Assembly: GCA_020634235.1 (NCBI GenBank)
Contig: JACKCB010000001.1
Coordinates: forward strand, 682,001-746,000
Direction of reading: 5' to 3'
Source: Ardenticatenaceae bacterium
Lineage (GTDB): Bacteria > Chloroflexota > Anaerolineae > Promineifilales > Promineifilaceae
Length of the DNA: 64,000 nucleotides
A model generated the notes under the pieces. It was not told where the DNA came from, ran no database searches, and worked only from the letters and a program-made list of their open reading frames with translations. Positions 25,515-34,592 of the stretch are shown piece after piece. Every line of letters begins with the position of its first letter. Positions within the stretch are counted from its first letter, which is position 1. Both the position numbers and the translations under genes were made by a program.

Positions 25515-28376
25515 TCACTCCTTGCCCAGGGCCGCCGCAATTGCGGCTATCAATTCCTCAAGATCATACGGCTTCTGCAAGAACGAGGTGTGGCGGTAAT
25601 CCACCCAGTCGTGCGCCTGCCCTTCGCTGTAGCCGGAGGACAAAATCACCGGCAGTTGCGGATTAATCTGGCGCAGCTGCTGCAATGTTTCCAGGCCATT
25701 CAGTCCGGGCATCTGCATATCCAGCAGCACCATGGCGATCTCATCGCGGTGGGCCAGGTAGGTCTCAAGACCCTGCTGGCCATCGCCGGCCACCAGCACG
25801 CGCATCCCGGCCAGGGATAGAATGTCGGTGACGGCGTCCAGGATGCTGGCTTCGTCGTCCACTACCAGGATACCGCCAGCCAGGGAGCTTGTGTCCGCCG
25901 GCGCAGTGATCGGGAGCGGGGTGAAGGCTTCCCCGGCCGGGAGCAGCACATGAAAAGTGGTTCCCTTGCCCACCTCGCTGCGAATTTGCAGCGCCCCTTT
26001 GTAGCTGCGAATGATGCCAATGGTGGCCGACAGGCCCAACCCCCGCCCGCTGCCCTTGGTGGAATAGAAGGGGTCGAAGATGCGTGTCAGGTGACGGTGA
26101 TCAATGCCCACCCCCGTATCAGTCACGCTCAGGGTCACGTAAAGGCCGGGGGCCGGTCCCCGGCCGGTGACATACTCCTTTGCCCGGTCCTCGTCTCCGA
26201 TCTCCACCACGCCCGTTATCACCCGCACCTCACCCGGCTCCACCACAATAGCCTCGGCCGCATTCATCACCAGGTTCATCACCAACTGCTGCACCTGCCC
26301 GGCATCCGCCACGATGGCCGGCAGTTTCGGAGCCAGCACCAGGTTCAGGCGCACCGATTTGGGCACCACGGTGTCCAGCAGGGCGATATTGTCGCGGATC
26401 AGCTCATTCAGGTCCAGGGCCTGCACACTGAGCTGCGCCTTGCCGGCATAGGCCAGCAGTTGGTGGGTAAGGTCGGCGGCGCGCTCGGCCGAGGTGGTTG
26501 CTTTGCGAATGTGAATCGCGGCCGGATGGTCCGCGGCCAGCTTGGCCTGGGCCAGCGAGGCTTGTCCTAGCATCCCGGTCAGCAGGTTGTTAAAGTCGTG
26601 GGCAATGCCCCCCACCAGAATGCCCAGGCTCTCCAGTCTCTGAGTTTGCTGCAGCGCCTCCTCGGCCAGCCGTCGCTGGGTGACATCCCGCACAATCAAC
26701 AGCAGGCCTGCCTGGTAGTTGGGAATGACACGCACCTCCACATAGCGCGGGGAATCACCCCCGCCGGCTACCAGTTCCAATACCAGCGGTTCGCGGCTGT
26801 CATTCACCTGCTCAGCAATGCGCGCCAGCTCCTGCCGGTATCGCGCCGGGTCACCGCCACCAAGCAACTCCACCAAGACACTCTCGGGCAACGGCTTGCT
26901 CTCATCCAACGCCAGGAAGGTCAGGGCATCAATAGAACCACGCACATCTAACAAATCGCCGCTGCTGGAGACCCAAAACAGCAGGTCGGGCATGGCGTCT
27001 AGCAGGGCACGGTTGGTGGCCTCGCTCTTGCGCAGCGCCTGCTCTGCCTGCTGGCGCTGGATAGCCGCCCCCAGGATGTTGGCCGCTGCGCGCAGGGAAT
27101 CCACCTCGGCCAGAGACCACTCCCGCTCCGACCGGGCGTCGGTGAAACCCATGAAGCCCCACCAGGCAGTACCCACAAACAGGGGCACCACGACCATAGA
27201 AAGAATGCCGAGGATGTTCAGAAAAGCATGTTCGCGCTCTGGGAAGGTGGCAACCGGCCCGGCAATGGCCCGGTTGGTGGAGAGGCGTTCGACCCAGCGC
27301 TCAAAGCCCACGGATTCAAAGGAGATTTCGCGATCCAGATCGACAGGCGGCGGGTACGCGTCCTCGGCCAGCCAAAGGTGGGTCCGGGCAGTATACCAGA
27401 TGCCATCGTCACCAAGCCGGTTACGGAAGAGGTAGATGCGGCTTACGCCGGTGGCCTCGCCAAGCTGCCCACAAACTTCGTCCAGAATGGCTTCCCACGA
27501 GTCAGTTCGCAATAATCGCTCGGCGGCATAGCTCACGGCGCTGAGAACGGCCTCGCGCCGGCGCATGTCCGTTTCCATTCTCTTGCGCCGGGTGATGTCG
27601 CGGTTTACGGCCACGGCGCCAATCTGCTGACCAGCCTGATCGCGCAGCAGGGATACAGAGCTGAGGACATCGATCGGCTGTCCACGCCGGTTATGCTGGA
27701 TGACGTCACCCTGCCAAATGCCGTTGGCCAGCAAACGCTGCCAGGCATCCTGGATTGAGCTGTTGGGAACAATGGTGCCGAGGAGTTCCTGCAGCGGCCG
27801 CCCCCTGGCCTCGTCGGATGCCCAGCCATACAGCCGTTCGGCGGCGGCGTTCCAGATCTGCACGCGAAGCTCCATGGACACGGAGATTACGGCGTCGGAG
27901 ACGTGATTGAGCAGCCGGCCGTGGTAGCTGAGGGCTTCGTACATGGTCCGTTCGTAGGTCAGGTTGTGCAGGGTGATCAGGGTGGTTGGTGGCTCCCCGG
28001 CCGGGGGCGTGACCAACGCCGCCCGCAGCGCAACCACCACTTCCTGGCCGCCCCGGGTTACCAGGAGCACGTCGGGAGTGCGGCGCTGACCCCGGCCGGG
28101 TTCCGGCAGTGCAGGCAAAGCGGTCAGCACATCCAACAGCGGTTCTCGCGACGGGCCTACCAGCAGGGGCAGCACCTCCGCCCACGGGCGGCCATATGCT
28201 TCGGCCAGCGACCAGCCGGTCAGGGTTTCGGCCGCCGGGTTCATCGTGTGCACCATGCCGCCATCGCCAACCACAATAACCGCATCATCCAGCATCTCTG
28301 TCAATGCCGTGAGCAAGTGGGGAGATTGTTCTTTCAGCGAATCATCCGGCTCAAGCGTTTTCACAGGATCACTCAT
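25515..28376 (-). CDS. Hybrid sensor histidine kinase (PAS-PAS-GAF-PAS-HisKA-HATPase-REC)
   Basis: 953 residues, no TM or signal peptide, so probably cytoplasmic. PAS domains lie at ~25-140 and ~150-262 (ISVSMELRVQIWNAAAERLYG), a GAF at ~275-440 (LRTDSWEAILDEVCGQLGEA), a third PAS at ~450-565, then HisKA with phospho-acceptor His in VGGIAHDFNNLLTG (~592), HATPase_c with DTGVGIDHRHLTRIFDPF and GRGLGLSATIGI, and a C-terminal receiver with phospho-acceptor Asp in LLDMQMPGLNG (~882). The HDFNN H-box and fused receiver are typical of this hybrid class. No SD precedes the ATG, but a TAGAAT -10 box ends 7 nt upstream, suggesting a leaderless message. The nuclease gene follows 4 bp downstream. Confidence 0.92.
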   Translation of the reverse strand: MSDPVKTLEPDDSLKEQSPHLLTALTEMLDDAVIVVGDGGMVHTMNPAAETLTGWSLAEAYGRPWAEVLPLLVGPSREPLLDVLTALPALPEPGRGQRRTPDVLLVTRGGQEVVVALRAALVTPPAGEPPTTLITLHNLTYERTMYEALSYHGRLLNHVSDAVISVSMELRVQIWNAAAERLYGWASDEARGRPLQELLGTIVPNSSIQDAWQRLLANGIWQGDVIQHNRRGQPIDVLSSVSLLRDQAGQQIGAVAVNRDITRRKRMETDMRRREAVLSAVSYAAERLLRTDSWEAILDEVCGQLGEATGVSRIYLFRNRLGDDGIWYTARTHLWLAEDAYPPPVDLDREISFESVGFERWVERLSTNRAIAGPVATFPEREHAFLNILGILSMVVVPLFVGTAWWGFMGFTDARSEREWSLAEVDSLRAAANILGAAIQRQQAEQALRKSEATNRALLDAMPDLLFWVSSSGDLLDVRGSIDALTFLALDESKPLPESVLVELLGGGDPARYRQELARIAEQVNDSREPLVLELVAGGGDSPRYVEVRVIPNYQAGLLLIVRDVTQRRLAEEALQQTQRLESLGILVGGIAHDFNNLLTGMLGQASLAQAKLAADHPAAIHIRKATTSAERAADLTHQLLAYAGKAQLSVQALDLNELIRDNIALLDTVVPKSVRLNLVLAPKLPAIVADAGQVQQLVMNLVMNAAEAIVVEPGEVRVITGVVEIGDEDRAKEYVTGRGPAPGLYVTLSVTDTGVGIDHRHLTRIFDPFYSTKGSGRGLGLSATIGIIRSYKGALQIRSEVGKGTTFHVLLPAGEAFTPLPITAPADTSSLAGGILVVDDEASILDAVTDILSLAGMRVLVAGDGQQGLETYLAHRDEIAMVLLDMQMPGLNGLETLQQLRQINPQLPVILSSGYSEGQAHDWVDYRHTSFLQKPYDLEELIAAIAAALGKE

Positions 28377-28382
28377 GCGCGC

Positions 28383-28388
28383 ATTCTA
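28383..28388 (-). promoter_or_regulatory. -10 box (TAGAAT) for hybrid kinase, probable leaderless start
   Basis: TAGAAT on the minus strand is followed by six bases and then the ATG at 28376, so initiation would fall on the start codon. The -35 is not convincing. Confidence 0.4.
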
Positions 28389-28507
28389 TCAGGTAGGACG
28401 AGTCGTTTAGCCACAAGGCAGCGGGGGCCAGGGGCAACCCGGCCGGGAAGGATCAATCCTGGCATTCGCGACTCCAAACTTATCGTCAGCAGCGGCTCAA
28501 GTATACC

Positions 28508-29086
28508 TCAGGCAAATGAATTTGGGGGTAACAAACCGGCCAGCCGGTGGGCCAGGTTGGCCCACCACGCCACATCCGCAGTGGCCAGCAGCAGGTTGGT
28601 GTGGCCCGGCAAATCGCTGGCTCCCAGCCCCGGCCGGAGCACCCCTGTCAGCGGATCCGCTTGCAGCAGTTGGCTAACCGCCGCCTCCAGGCGCTGCTGG
28701 CTGCGTAGGGCGATAATGTGGGTCAGGCTAACCTGTGGCTGGTCCAGCAAATAATCCACGTGCCAGTGCAGCCGCTTCTGGCGCGGCGGGCGCAGGGCTG
28801 CCTCGGCCGCGCCGGCGGCGGCAAAAGCGCGCTCAATGTCGGTCCGGATAGGGTGCGGTGGCTGCGCGCCGCTGCGGGTGGCATGGCGCAGCAGGCGGCG
28901 CGCCAGGGCTGCCCCGCCAGCCTGCCCCAGGGCTGAACCGGTGTAGAGGATGGCCCCGGCCGGGATCGGAATCAGTTCTCCCCCGGCAAAGCGCCCAAAA
29001 GAGATAGCCAGTGGTTGGGCCACCGCCAGCCGGAGCACGTATGCGCCACCCGGCCCCGCCTCACCCAGCAAAAGCACCGTGTCCAT
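28508..29086 (-). CDS. DUF123 / GIY-YIG-like nuclease family protein
   Basis: 192 residues. DUF123 signature features: GGAYVLRLAVAQPLAISFG, IPAGAILYTGSALGQAGGAA, LARRLLRHA and RLHWHVDYLL. DUF123 proteins are GIY-YIG-like domains, sometimes fused to endonuclease III; the biochemical role is not settled. The C-terminal ~60 residues (LGASDLPGHTNLLLA) include the GASDCxxH-type motif of the family with the Cys replaced by Leu. The first ATG is at 29086; an in-frame GTG lies at 29092. The gene is isolated, with 131 bp to the kinase start downstream and a divergent gene upstream. Confidence 0.75.
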   Translation of the reverse strand: MDTVLLLGEAGPGGAYVLRLAVAQPLAISFGRFAGGELIPIPAGAILYTGSALGQAGGAALARRLLRHATRSGAQPPHPIRTDIERAFAAAGAAEAALRPPRQKRLHWHVDYLLDQPQVSLTHIIALRSQQRLEAAVSQLLQADPLTGVLRPGLGASDLPGHTNLLLATADVAWWANLAHRLAGLLPPNSFA

Positions 29087-29318
29087 CGTCACTGCTCAAA
29101 TCCATGGCAAACAGCCACCCGGCCAGCCAGGCCCCGCCCAGCTTCAGGCATGGCGCAAAAAGCTGGCCGTGTGAACCCACCCAAAAGATGGTACAGTTAG
29201 CCTGTTCTGTCATTGACCCCAACATTACGACCGGACTGCCTGATCGTCAATAGCCAAACGGGCACAGGGAACAGAACGCTCTTCACCGTTAACATAACAG
29301 TACCGTACAGGAGGTGTC

Positions 29319-29636
29319 ATGCAGTTTGCAGATGTTAGCAAAATTGTCCGCTGGGAGACAAACAACCTGCCCGTAGACACCGGGAGCAGCCGGGAACTGT
29401 CCCTGCAATCCCAATCACTGCTTGTATGCCCACCAGCCGCGCCCGGCCGGGAGCTGGGCGGCTGGGTCTGGACCCGGCCGGTGGCGGTTCTGGTCACGCA
29501 AGACGGGCAGACAGAGCGCATCCCCATCCACAACGTCACCCGGATCGCCATCTTGGCCCTGGCCGGGCTGGGTGCCGGCGCAACAATGCTCGCCTGGCTG
29601 GTTAGCCGTATCGCGGCCACGCTGTTCAGGCGGTGA
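29319..29636 (+). CDS. Small membrane protein of unknown function
   Basis: 105 residues with a strong SD (AGGAGGTGTC). The N-terminal ~70 residues are soluble and beta-like (ELSLQSQSLLVCPPAAPGRE, PVAVLVTQDGQTERIPIHNV), followed by one or two C-terminal hydrophobic helices (RIAILALAGLGAGATMLAWL) and a basic FRR end. I do not recognise a family. The phrase RPVAVLVTQDGQTERIPIHNVTRIAI parallels RPVAVISIGPDGVRVEPIVDATKIAL in the GerW-like protein encoded 84 bp downstream, suggesting a shortened paralogue or partner of that protein. Confidence 0.7.
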   Translation: MQFADVSKIVRWETNNLPVDTGSSRELSLQSQSLLVCPPAAPGRELGGWVWTRPVAVLVTQDGQTERIPIHNVTRIAILALAGLGAGATMLAWLVSRIAATLFRR

Positions 29637-29668
29637 ACAGGGGAAGCAGAAGTGTAACCTGGCTGCGC

Positions 29669-29693
29669 GCGCGGCCCCGGCCGGGGGCCGCGC
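29669..29693 (+). repeat. GC-rich hairpin built on the iterated palindrome
   Basis: GCGCGGCCCC pairs with GGGG(G)CCGCGC across a GGCC tip, with one bulged G. It lies between the small membrane protein and the GerW-like gene and could attenuate or stabilise the shared transcript. Confidence 0.5.
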
Positions 29694-29720
29694 CTGAGAT
29701 AGACAGAAAAAGGTGTAACC

Positions 29721-30173
29721 ATGAGTGAAATGATTGATGTGATCCAGAAAGCGGTGCCCGACCAGGCCACCGCCAACGAGTTGATGACCCGTCTGTTTGA
29801 CGTCACCCACCCCAGCAGCGTGTTCAGCGAACCGGTCTCCCAGGGAGAGTATCGGGTGATCCTGGCCACCGAAGTGTCGGTGGGGCTGGGCTATGGCTAT
29901 GGCGGCGGCGCGGGGGCCGGCAACGAAGCCGCCGAGGAAGGCGAAACGGAGAAGGCCGCTGCGCCCGGGCCAGTCAATGCCGGCGCGGGCGGCGGTGGTG
30001 GTGGCGGCGGTGGGGCGATGGCCCGGCCGGTGGCGGTGATTTCCATTGGGCCAGACGGCGTGCGCGTGGAGCCAATTGTGGACGCCACCAAGATTGCCCT
30101 GGCTTTTTTCACCACCCTGGGCGCAATGTTCATGATGCGTCGCCAGATGCGCCTGGCCGGCCGCAAGCGCTAG
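29721..30173 (+). CDS. GerW/YtfJ-like protein
   Basis: 150 residues. The N-terminal helix (MIDVIQKAVPDQATANELM), VFSEPVSQGEYRVILATEVS and the glycine-rich GLGYGYGGGAGAG block, then PVAVISIGPDGVRVEPIVD, match the spore protein GerW/YtfJ family. A nine-glycine run sits mid-protein between an acidic linker and the second half. The C-terminus adds a TM-like helix (ALAFFTTLGAMFMM) and a basic end. In spore formers GerW is needed for germination; in non-spore-forming phyla the family is common and its role is unknown. AAGGTGTAACC precedes the ATG. The GNAT gene starts 10 bp later. Confidence 0.8.
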   Translation: MSEMIDVIQKAVPDQATANELMTRLFDVTHPSSVFSEPVSQGEYRVILATEVSVGLGYGYGGGAGAGNEAAEEGETEKAAAPGPVNAGAGGGGGGGGGAMARPVAVISIGPDGVRVEPIVDATKIALAFFTTLGAMFMMRRQMRLAGRKR

Positions 30174-30183
30174 CCGGAAGCAG

Positions 30184-30675
30184 ATGCACAATGAAACAAC
30201 TGCCCCGGCCGGGATTCGGCTGCGCCCGGCCGGGGCCAGCGACCAGCCAGCCATCAAGCAGCTCATTCGGGATGCACAACTGAATCCAATGGGGCTGGCC
30301 TGGCGGCGTTTTACCCTGGCCGTGGACCCGGCCGGGGCGATGATTGGCTGCGTGCAGTACAAGCCCCACCGGGATGGGAGCTGCGAACTGGCCTCGCTGG
30401 TGGTCGTGCGGGCCTGGCAGCGGCGAGGAGTGGCCGCAGCCCTGGTGCATCACATCCAGCAGCAGCCCGGCCCGCCGCTGTGGTTGATGTGTGGCCGCCC
30501 CCTGGCCCCATTCTACCGGCAGTTCGGCTTCCTGCTGGTGGATGACCCGGCCGGGATGCCCCCCTACTTCCGCCGCATCCAGCGCCTGGTGGGTCTGTTC
30601 AGCCGCCGGGCCGAGCATGGCAGCCCGCTGGCCATCATGCACTGGCCTGGCCCGACATCATTGCCGGCCACCTGA
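30184..30675 (+). CDS. GNAT-family N-acetyltransferase
   Basis: 163 residues. The GNAT core is recognisable: RPAGASDQPAIKQLIRDA (N-terminal strand-helix), IGCVQYKPHRDGSCELASLV, and the acetyl-CoA pyrophosphate loop VVRAWQRRGVAAALVHHI (R/Q-x-x-G-x-A). PFYRQFGFLLVDD is the usual C-terminal element. The substrate is unknown. Four CCCGGCCGGG copies in 490 bp each encode Pro-Ala-Gly. Its last 18 bp overlap the end of the opposing kinase gene. The SD is weak and it is close behind the GerW-like gene, so it is probably the last gene of that operon. Confidence 0.85.
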   Translation: MHNETTAPAGIRLRPAGASDQPAIKQLIRDAQLNPMGLAWRRFTLAVDPAGAMIGCVQYKPHRDGSCELASLVVVRAWQRRGVAAALVHHIQQQPGPPLWLMCGRPLAPFYRQFGFLLVDDPAGMPPYFRRIQRLVGLFSRRAEHGSPLAIMHWPGPTSLPAT

Positions 30676-33600
30676 TTCCGGCGCTGCCTGGGGCAGCGTG
30701 CCGGCCGCCCCCCCAAACATGGCCAGCGCGTCGCCCGCCAGGATAGCGGCCACGATCGCCCCGCTGCTACGTCCCTGCGCCCACAGTTCAGCGGCCGCTA
30801 CTTCCTCTGGCGGCAAATAGGCAACCAGCTCCTCCAGCAGGCGCGCCGCCTTCTGCCGTGTACGCTTGTTCACGACCGCCGGCACATACAGCGGATCGCG
30901 GCAGACACAATACAGCATGGCCATGGCCGCCGCCTTGTGGCTCTGGCGCACCAGCAGCGACGCCCAATCGACCAGGATTTCCAGCTCATCCCCTTTGGCC
31001 CATACCGTTTGCAGCGTTTGCAGCGCCGCCCGGTAATGCTCGGCCGCCGCGGCGGCATCGCCCAGGGCAAAGGCCACGCGCCCCAGGCAGCCCTGCACCT
31101 GGCCAATATTCCAGGGCAGGCCCACCTGGTAATGGATTCCCAGGCTTTCGATGTAGTAGGCCTGCGCGGCCGGGTAGTCACCCAGTTGGAAGGCGATATG
31201 GCCCAGATTGGTCAGCGCCCAGGCCACGCCATTCTCGTTGCCGGCTTCCCGGAACAAGGGCATGTCGTCGTGGAAGTGCTGACGAGCGCGGTCGTATTCT
31301 TGCAGGGCCAGGGCAAAGTTGCCCAGCGCATCCAAGGCCTCGGCCCGCGGCTGCCCGGCCGGGATGCTTTCCAGCAGTCCCAACCCCGCCTTATACTTCT
31401 GGCGCGCCGCCTCATAATCGCCCTGGTCAATCAGGAATTCGCCCAGGCTGAACAACATTTTCACCGCCATACTGTAATCAGCCGGGTCGGTAGAGGCTTG
31501 CACCAGTTTCTCAAAGCAGCGCTGGGCCGCCTGCGCATCCCCCAAGGCCCAGGCGACCTGGGCCTGCCCCACCAGCATACCATCCGCAATTTCCAGCAAG
31601 CCATACTCCTCCACAAGCTGCTGCATACGGGCCAGGTACTGCTGTGCCTGGACGAAATCCCCCTGGCGCATGGCCGCCAGTCCGTATTGGAAGTAGCCCA
31701 TGGCCACCCCGGCCGGGTTGCCGATATGCTCAGAAATGGTAAGGATTTCCTGGGCCAGCTCGAAGGCGCTCTCCGGCGCATTATTCACCGCGCTGAGGTT
31801 CAGCAGGATGCGCGCGGCCAGAATCTGGTCGCCAATTTCGCGGCAGATAGCCAACGCCGCCTCATACAGTGCCCGCTGCTCCCAAAAGTTGGGCGTCAGG
31901 ATGGCCTGGGCATTGGTCGCCCGCGCCTCGCCCCAGCGGTCGCCAATCTGGCGGCAGATATCCAGCGCTTGCTGCAGCATCGCCCGGCCGGCAGCCTGCG
32001 TTTGCAGTTGGGAGACGACAAAGCTGAGGTAGGTCAGGCCCAGGGCAATGTCCCGCTGAAGCGCGAGCCAGTCCGCCCCGGCCGGGTCCAGCCCAGCCGC
32101 CACCCCCCGCAGCAGCGCCACCCCTTGCTCCAGCAGCACAGCGCCATGCGGCCGCTGCTGGTACCGGAAGAAGAAAACCCCCAGGCGAACCAGCATCTTG
32201 CCCATAACCAGCGGATCAGCCTCTTCACTCGCCTGCAGCACCACCACCGCGCGATCAAAACTCTCCAACCCCTCCGCCACCAGGCCACGCGTCTCATAAA
32301 AGATATACAGACTGTCTGCCCCATCCAGCAGGCATTGGCGCGCCGCCGGCCGCCGGTGCACGTGCGCCACCGCCCAGCGCCACGCCTGGCGAATGTTGTC
32401 CAGGTCCTGGCTAATCGCTTCCAACGCTTCCCGCTGCTGGCCACTGCGCAGACGGGGCTCCATCCGCCACAGCAGTTGGGCGTAGTAAACCGCATGCCGC
32501 TCGGCCATGCGCGCCTGTTCCGCCTCGTCGGCGTGCAGCTTTTCCTGGGCATACTGCTTCAGCAGCTCATGAATGGTGTAACGCCCCTCATCCGGCGGGG
32601 CATCGGTGTAATGGGTATCCCCTTCGTAAAGCAGCGACTTGTCAACCAGGTTCGTCAGCGCCAGCAGCGGTGCTCCGGCCACAGCCGCCGCGGCCGGCCG
32701 GTCGAAGCCACCCTGGAAGATGGCCAGCCGGCGGAATACCTGCTGTTCCCGCTCGTCCAGAAGCTGCCAGGAGTAGTCAAATACTGCCCGAATGCTGCGA
32801 TGGCGCTCGGCGATGTTGCGCATATTGGTGGCCAGGAAATCAAAGCTCTGCTCAATCTCGTGCACAATCTCTGGCACGGTCAGGACGCGCAGCCAGGTGG
32901 CGGCCAGTTCAATACCCAGGGGCATGCCATCCACGAGCTGGCAAATGCGAATGATGTCGGGCAGGGCCGCCTGCCAGGCCAGGTCGCTCTGGACGCGGCG
33001 GGCGCGGGCCAGAAACAGCTTCACGGCGCTGTACGGCTCCAGGTCTGTCTCCCGGAGATCGTCGGGGTAGCGCATGCCGCGCACCGGCCGGGTCCACTCC
33101 TCCCACAAATTCAGCGCCTCGCGCGACGTAACCAGAATGGTGAGCAGTGGAGCCTGGGCCAGCAGTTCCGACACAAAGCTGGCACCCTCCACCAGGTGCT
33201 CAAAATTGTCCAGCACCAGCAGCATCCGCTTCTCGCGCAGATAGTTCACAAGCAGCGTCTCCGGATCGTGCTGGTCGTAAAAGGCCAGCCCCAGGCCATC
33301 GGCAATGGCCGTGGCCAAAAACTCCGGCGCACTGACCGGAGCCAGGGCCACGAACCGCACCCCGTGCTCATAATCTTCCACCTTGCGCCGGGCCGCCTCA
33401 ACCGCCAGGCGGGTTTTCCCAATGCCGCCTGGCCCCACCAGGGTCAGCAGCCGGCAGTCCGGCTCGCCAAGCAGCCCGACCAGTTCCTGGATCTCCGGCT
33501 CGCGACCGACGAAGAGGGTAGGCTGGCGGGGCAGGTTGTGGCGTGGTCCCAACACCGGCATGGCCGGGGGCGATGGCGTGCTTTCGAAGCGCGGCCGGTC

Positions 33601-34452
33601 GCCCGTGCCGCCGCGCAGCCCGCTCAGGATGGCCTCTAGCTGCGCACCAACCAGCCGGATGCTGCTGATGCGCTGCTGGCGGTCTTTTTGCAACATGCGG
33701 TAGATGAGATTGGCCAGCGCTTCGGGGATCCCCGGCCGGAACTGGTGCAGGTCGGGCACAGGCTTGCCCAGGATGGCCAGCAGGGTGGCGGTGAGGGTGG
33801 GTTCGGCAAAGGGTACCCGGCCGGTGAGCATTTCATACAGCAGCACCCCAAATGACCAGATATCGGCCCGGGCGTCCAGCACCTCCCCTTCACACGCCTC
33901 CGGGCTTAGGTAGGCATAAGTGCCGGTCAGCGTGCCCGTCTGCGTAATCCGGTCCAGGTCGGCCATGTGGGCCACGCCAAAGTCGGTGAGCCGGGGCGTG
34001 CCATCCTCGGCCAGCAGCACATTGCCCGGCTTGATGTCGCGGTGGATGATGTTTAGATGATGGGCGCGCGTCAGCGCATCGGCCAGCTCCAGCCCAATTT
34101 GCAGCACCTGCTCAATGGGCAGTCCGGGCGAGTCGTGCAGCACATCGGCCAGGGAGCCGCCGGGCACATACTCCATCACCAGGTAATGCTCATCCCCCTC
34201 AACTACCATCTCCAGCACCGTAACGATATTGGGATGGTTCAGGCGGCGCAGCGCCTCGCCTTCGCGGTCAAAGCGGGCCACAACGTGGGGATCCCCGGCA
34301 ATAAGCTCAGGCTTCAACTGCTTGACGGCGACGATGCGGTGTGTCCGCAAGTCGGTCGCCCGGTAGACGTTGCCGGCCCCGCCCCGGCCAATCCGGGCAG
34401 CGTGCAGGTTGTCGATTTCGTACCGGTTGGCAATAAGCCTGTGGAGATCCAT
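30658..34452 (-). CDS. Ser/Thr protein kinase fused to STAND ATPase and TPR repeats
   Basis: 1264 residues. A Hanks-type kinase occupies ~1-270: glycine loop IGRGGAGNVYRATD, VAVKQLK, catalytic HRDIKPGNVLL, DFGVAH and GTYAYLSPEA. A STAND/NB-ARC-type ATPase starts at ~315 (FVGREPEIQELVGLLG; Walker A LVGPGGIGKTRLAVEA; Walker B MLLVLDNFEHL), followed by a winged-helix-like region and, from ~660 to the end, helical TPR-type repeats (GDYEAARQKYKAGLGLLES, GDYPAAQAYYIESLGIHYQ). Such proteins act as signal-integrating switches; the ligand is unknown. The ATG at 34452 was chosen over the GTG at 34458 because AGGA lies 7 nt ahead of the ATG but only 1 nt ahead of the GTG. No full palindrome occurs in the N-terminal ~790 codons. 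Confidence 0.9.
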   Translation of the reverse strand: MDLHRLIANRYEIDNLHAARIGRGGAGNVYRATDLRTHRIVAVKQLKPELIAGDPHVVARFDREGEALRRLNHPNIVTVLEMVVEGDEHYLVMEYVPGGSLADVLHDSPGLPIEQVLQIGLELADALTRAHHLNIIHRDIKPGNVLLAEDGTPRLTDFGVAHMADLDRITQTGTLTGTYAYLSPEACEGEVLDARADIWSFGVLLYEMLTGRVPFAEPTLTATLLAILGKPVPDLHQFRPGIPEALANLIYRMLQKDRQQRISSIRLVGAQLEAILSGLRGGTGDRPRFESTPSPPAMPVLGPRHNLPRQPTLFVGREPEIQELVGLLGEPDCRLLTLVGPGGIGKTRLAVEAARRKVEDYEHGVRFVALAPVSAPEFLATAIADGLGLAFYDQHDPETLLVNYLREKRMLLVLDNFEHLVEGASFVSELLAQAPLLTILVTSREALNLWEEWTRPVRGMRYPDDLRETDLEPYSAVKLFLARARRVQSDLAWQAALPDIIRICQLVDGMPLGIELAATWLRVLTVPEIVHEIEQSFDFLATNMRNIAERHRSIRAVFDYSWQLLDEREQQVFRRLAIFQGGFDRPAAAAVAGAPLLALTNLVDKSLLYEGDTHYTDAPPDEGRYTIHELLKQYAQEKLHADEAEQARMAERHAVYYAQLLWRMEPRLRSGQQREALEAISQDLDNIRQAWRWAVAHVHRRPAARQCLLDGADSLYIFYETRGLVAEGLESFDRAVVVLQASEEADPLVMGKMLVRLGVFFFRYQQRPHGAVLLEQGVALLRGVAAGLDPAGADWLALQRDIALGLTYLSFVVSQLQTQAAGRAMLQQALDICRQIGDRWGEARATNAQAILTPNFWEQRALYEAALAICREIGDQILAARILLNLSAVNNAPESAFELAQEILTISEHIGNPAGVAMGYFQYGLAAMRQGDFVQAQQYLARMQQLVEEYGLLEIADGMLVGQAQVAWALGDAQAAQRCFEKLVQASTDPADYSMAVKMLFSLGEFLIDQGDYEAARQKYKAGLGLLESIPAGQPRAEALDALGNFALALQEYDRARQHFHDDMPLFREAGNENGVAWALTNLGHIAFQLGDYPAAQAYYIESLGIHYQVGLPWNIGQVQGCLGRVAFALGDAAAAAEHYRAALQTLQTVWAKGDELEILVDWASLLVRQSHKAAAMAMLYCVCRDPLYVPAVVNKRTRQKAARLLEELVAYLPPEEVAAAELWAQGRSSGAIVAAILAGDALAMFGGAAGTLPQAAPESGGRQ

Positions 34453-34484
34453 TAGCACGTCCTATTAGACAAGCATCTAATCAC

Positions 34485-34516
34485 TTTGCAGTGACATTGT
34501 AATGAATTTTGCAGTG
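34485..34516. repeat. Direct repeat TTTGCAGTG x2, 23-bp period, upstream of kinase
   Basis: TTTGCAGTG at 34485-34493 and again at 34508-34516, about two helical turns apart, in the promoter region of the kinase-STAND gene. The arrangement suits a dimeric or cooperative regulator. The remaining bases between 34453 and 34592 show nothing else. Confidence 0.45.
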
Positions 34517-34592
34517 GAAATAAAGTGCCATAGCGATGGGCGTGCGGGGGGAGATTGTGCTAGAGGAGCGGCGGTACCCCCAGCGGGGGTGA

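Noticed and set aside
29721..30173. Evidence for sporulation
   Set aside because: GerW/YtfJ homologues are common in non-sporulating phyla, and no other spore gene is in the window.
30937..33639. 900-codon open frame opposite the kinase-STAND-TPR gene
   Set aside because: Antisense of a gene with clear domains; long open antisense frames are expected at this GC content.
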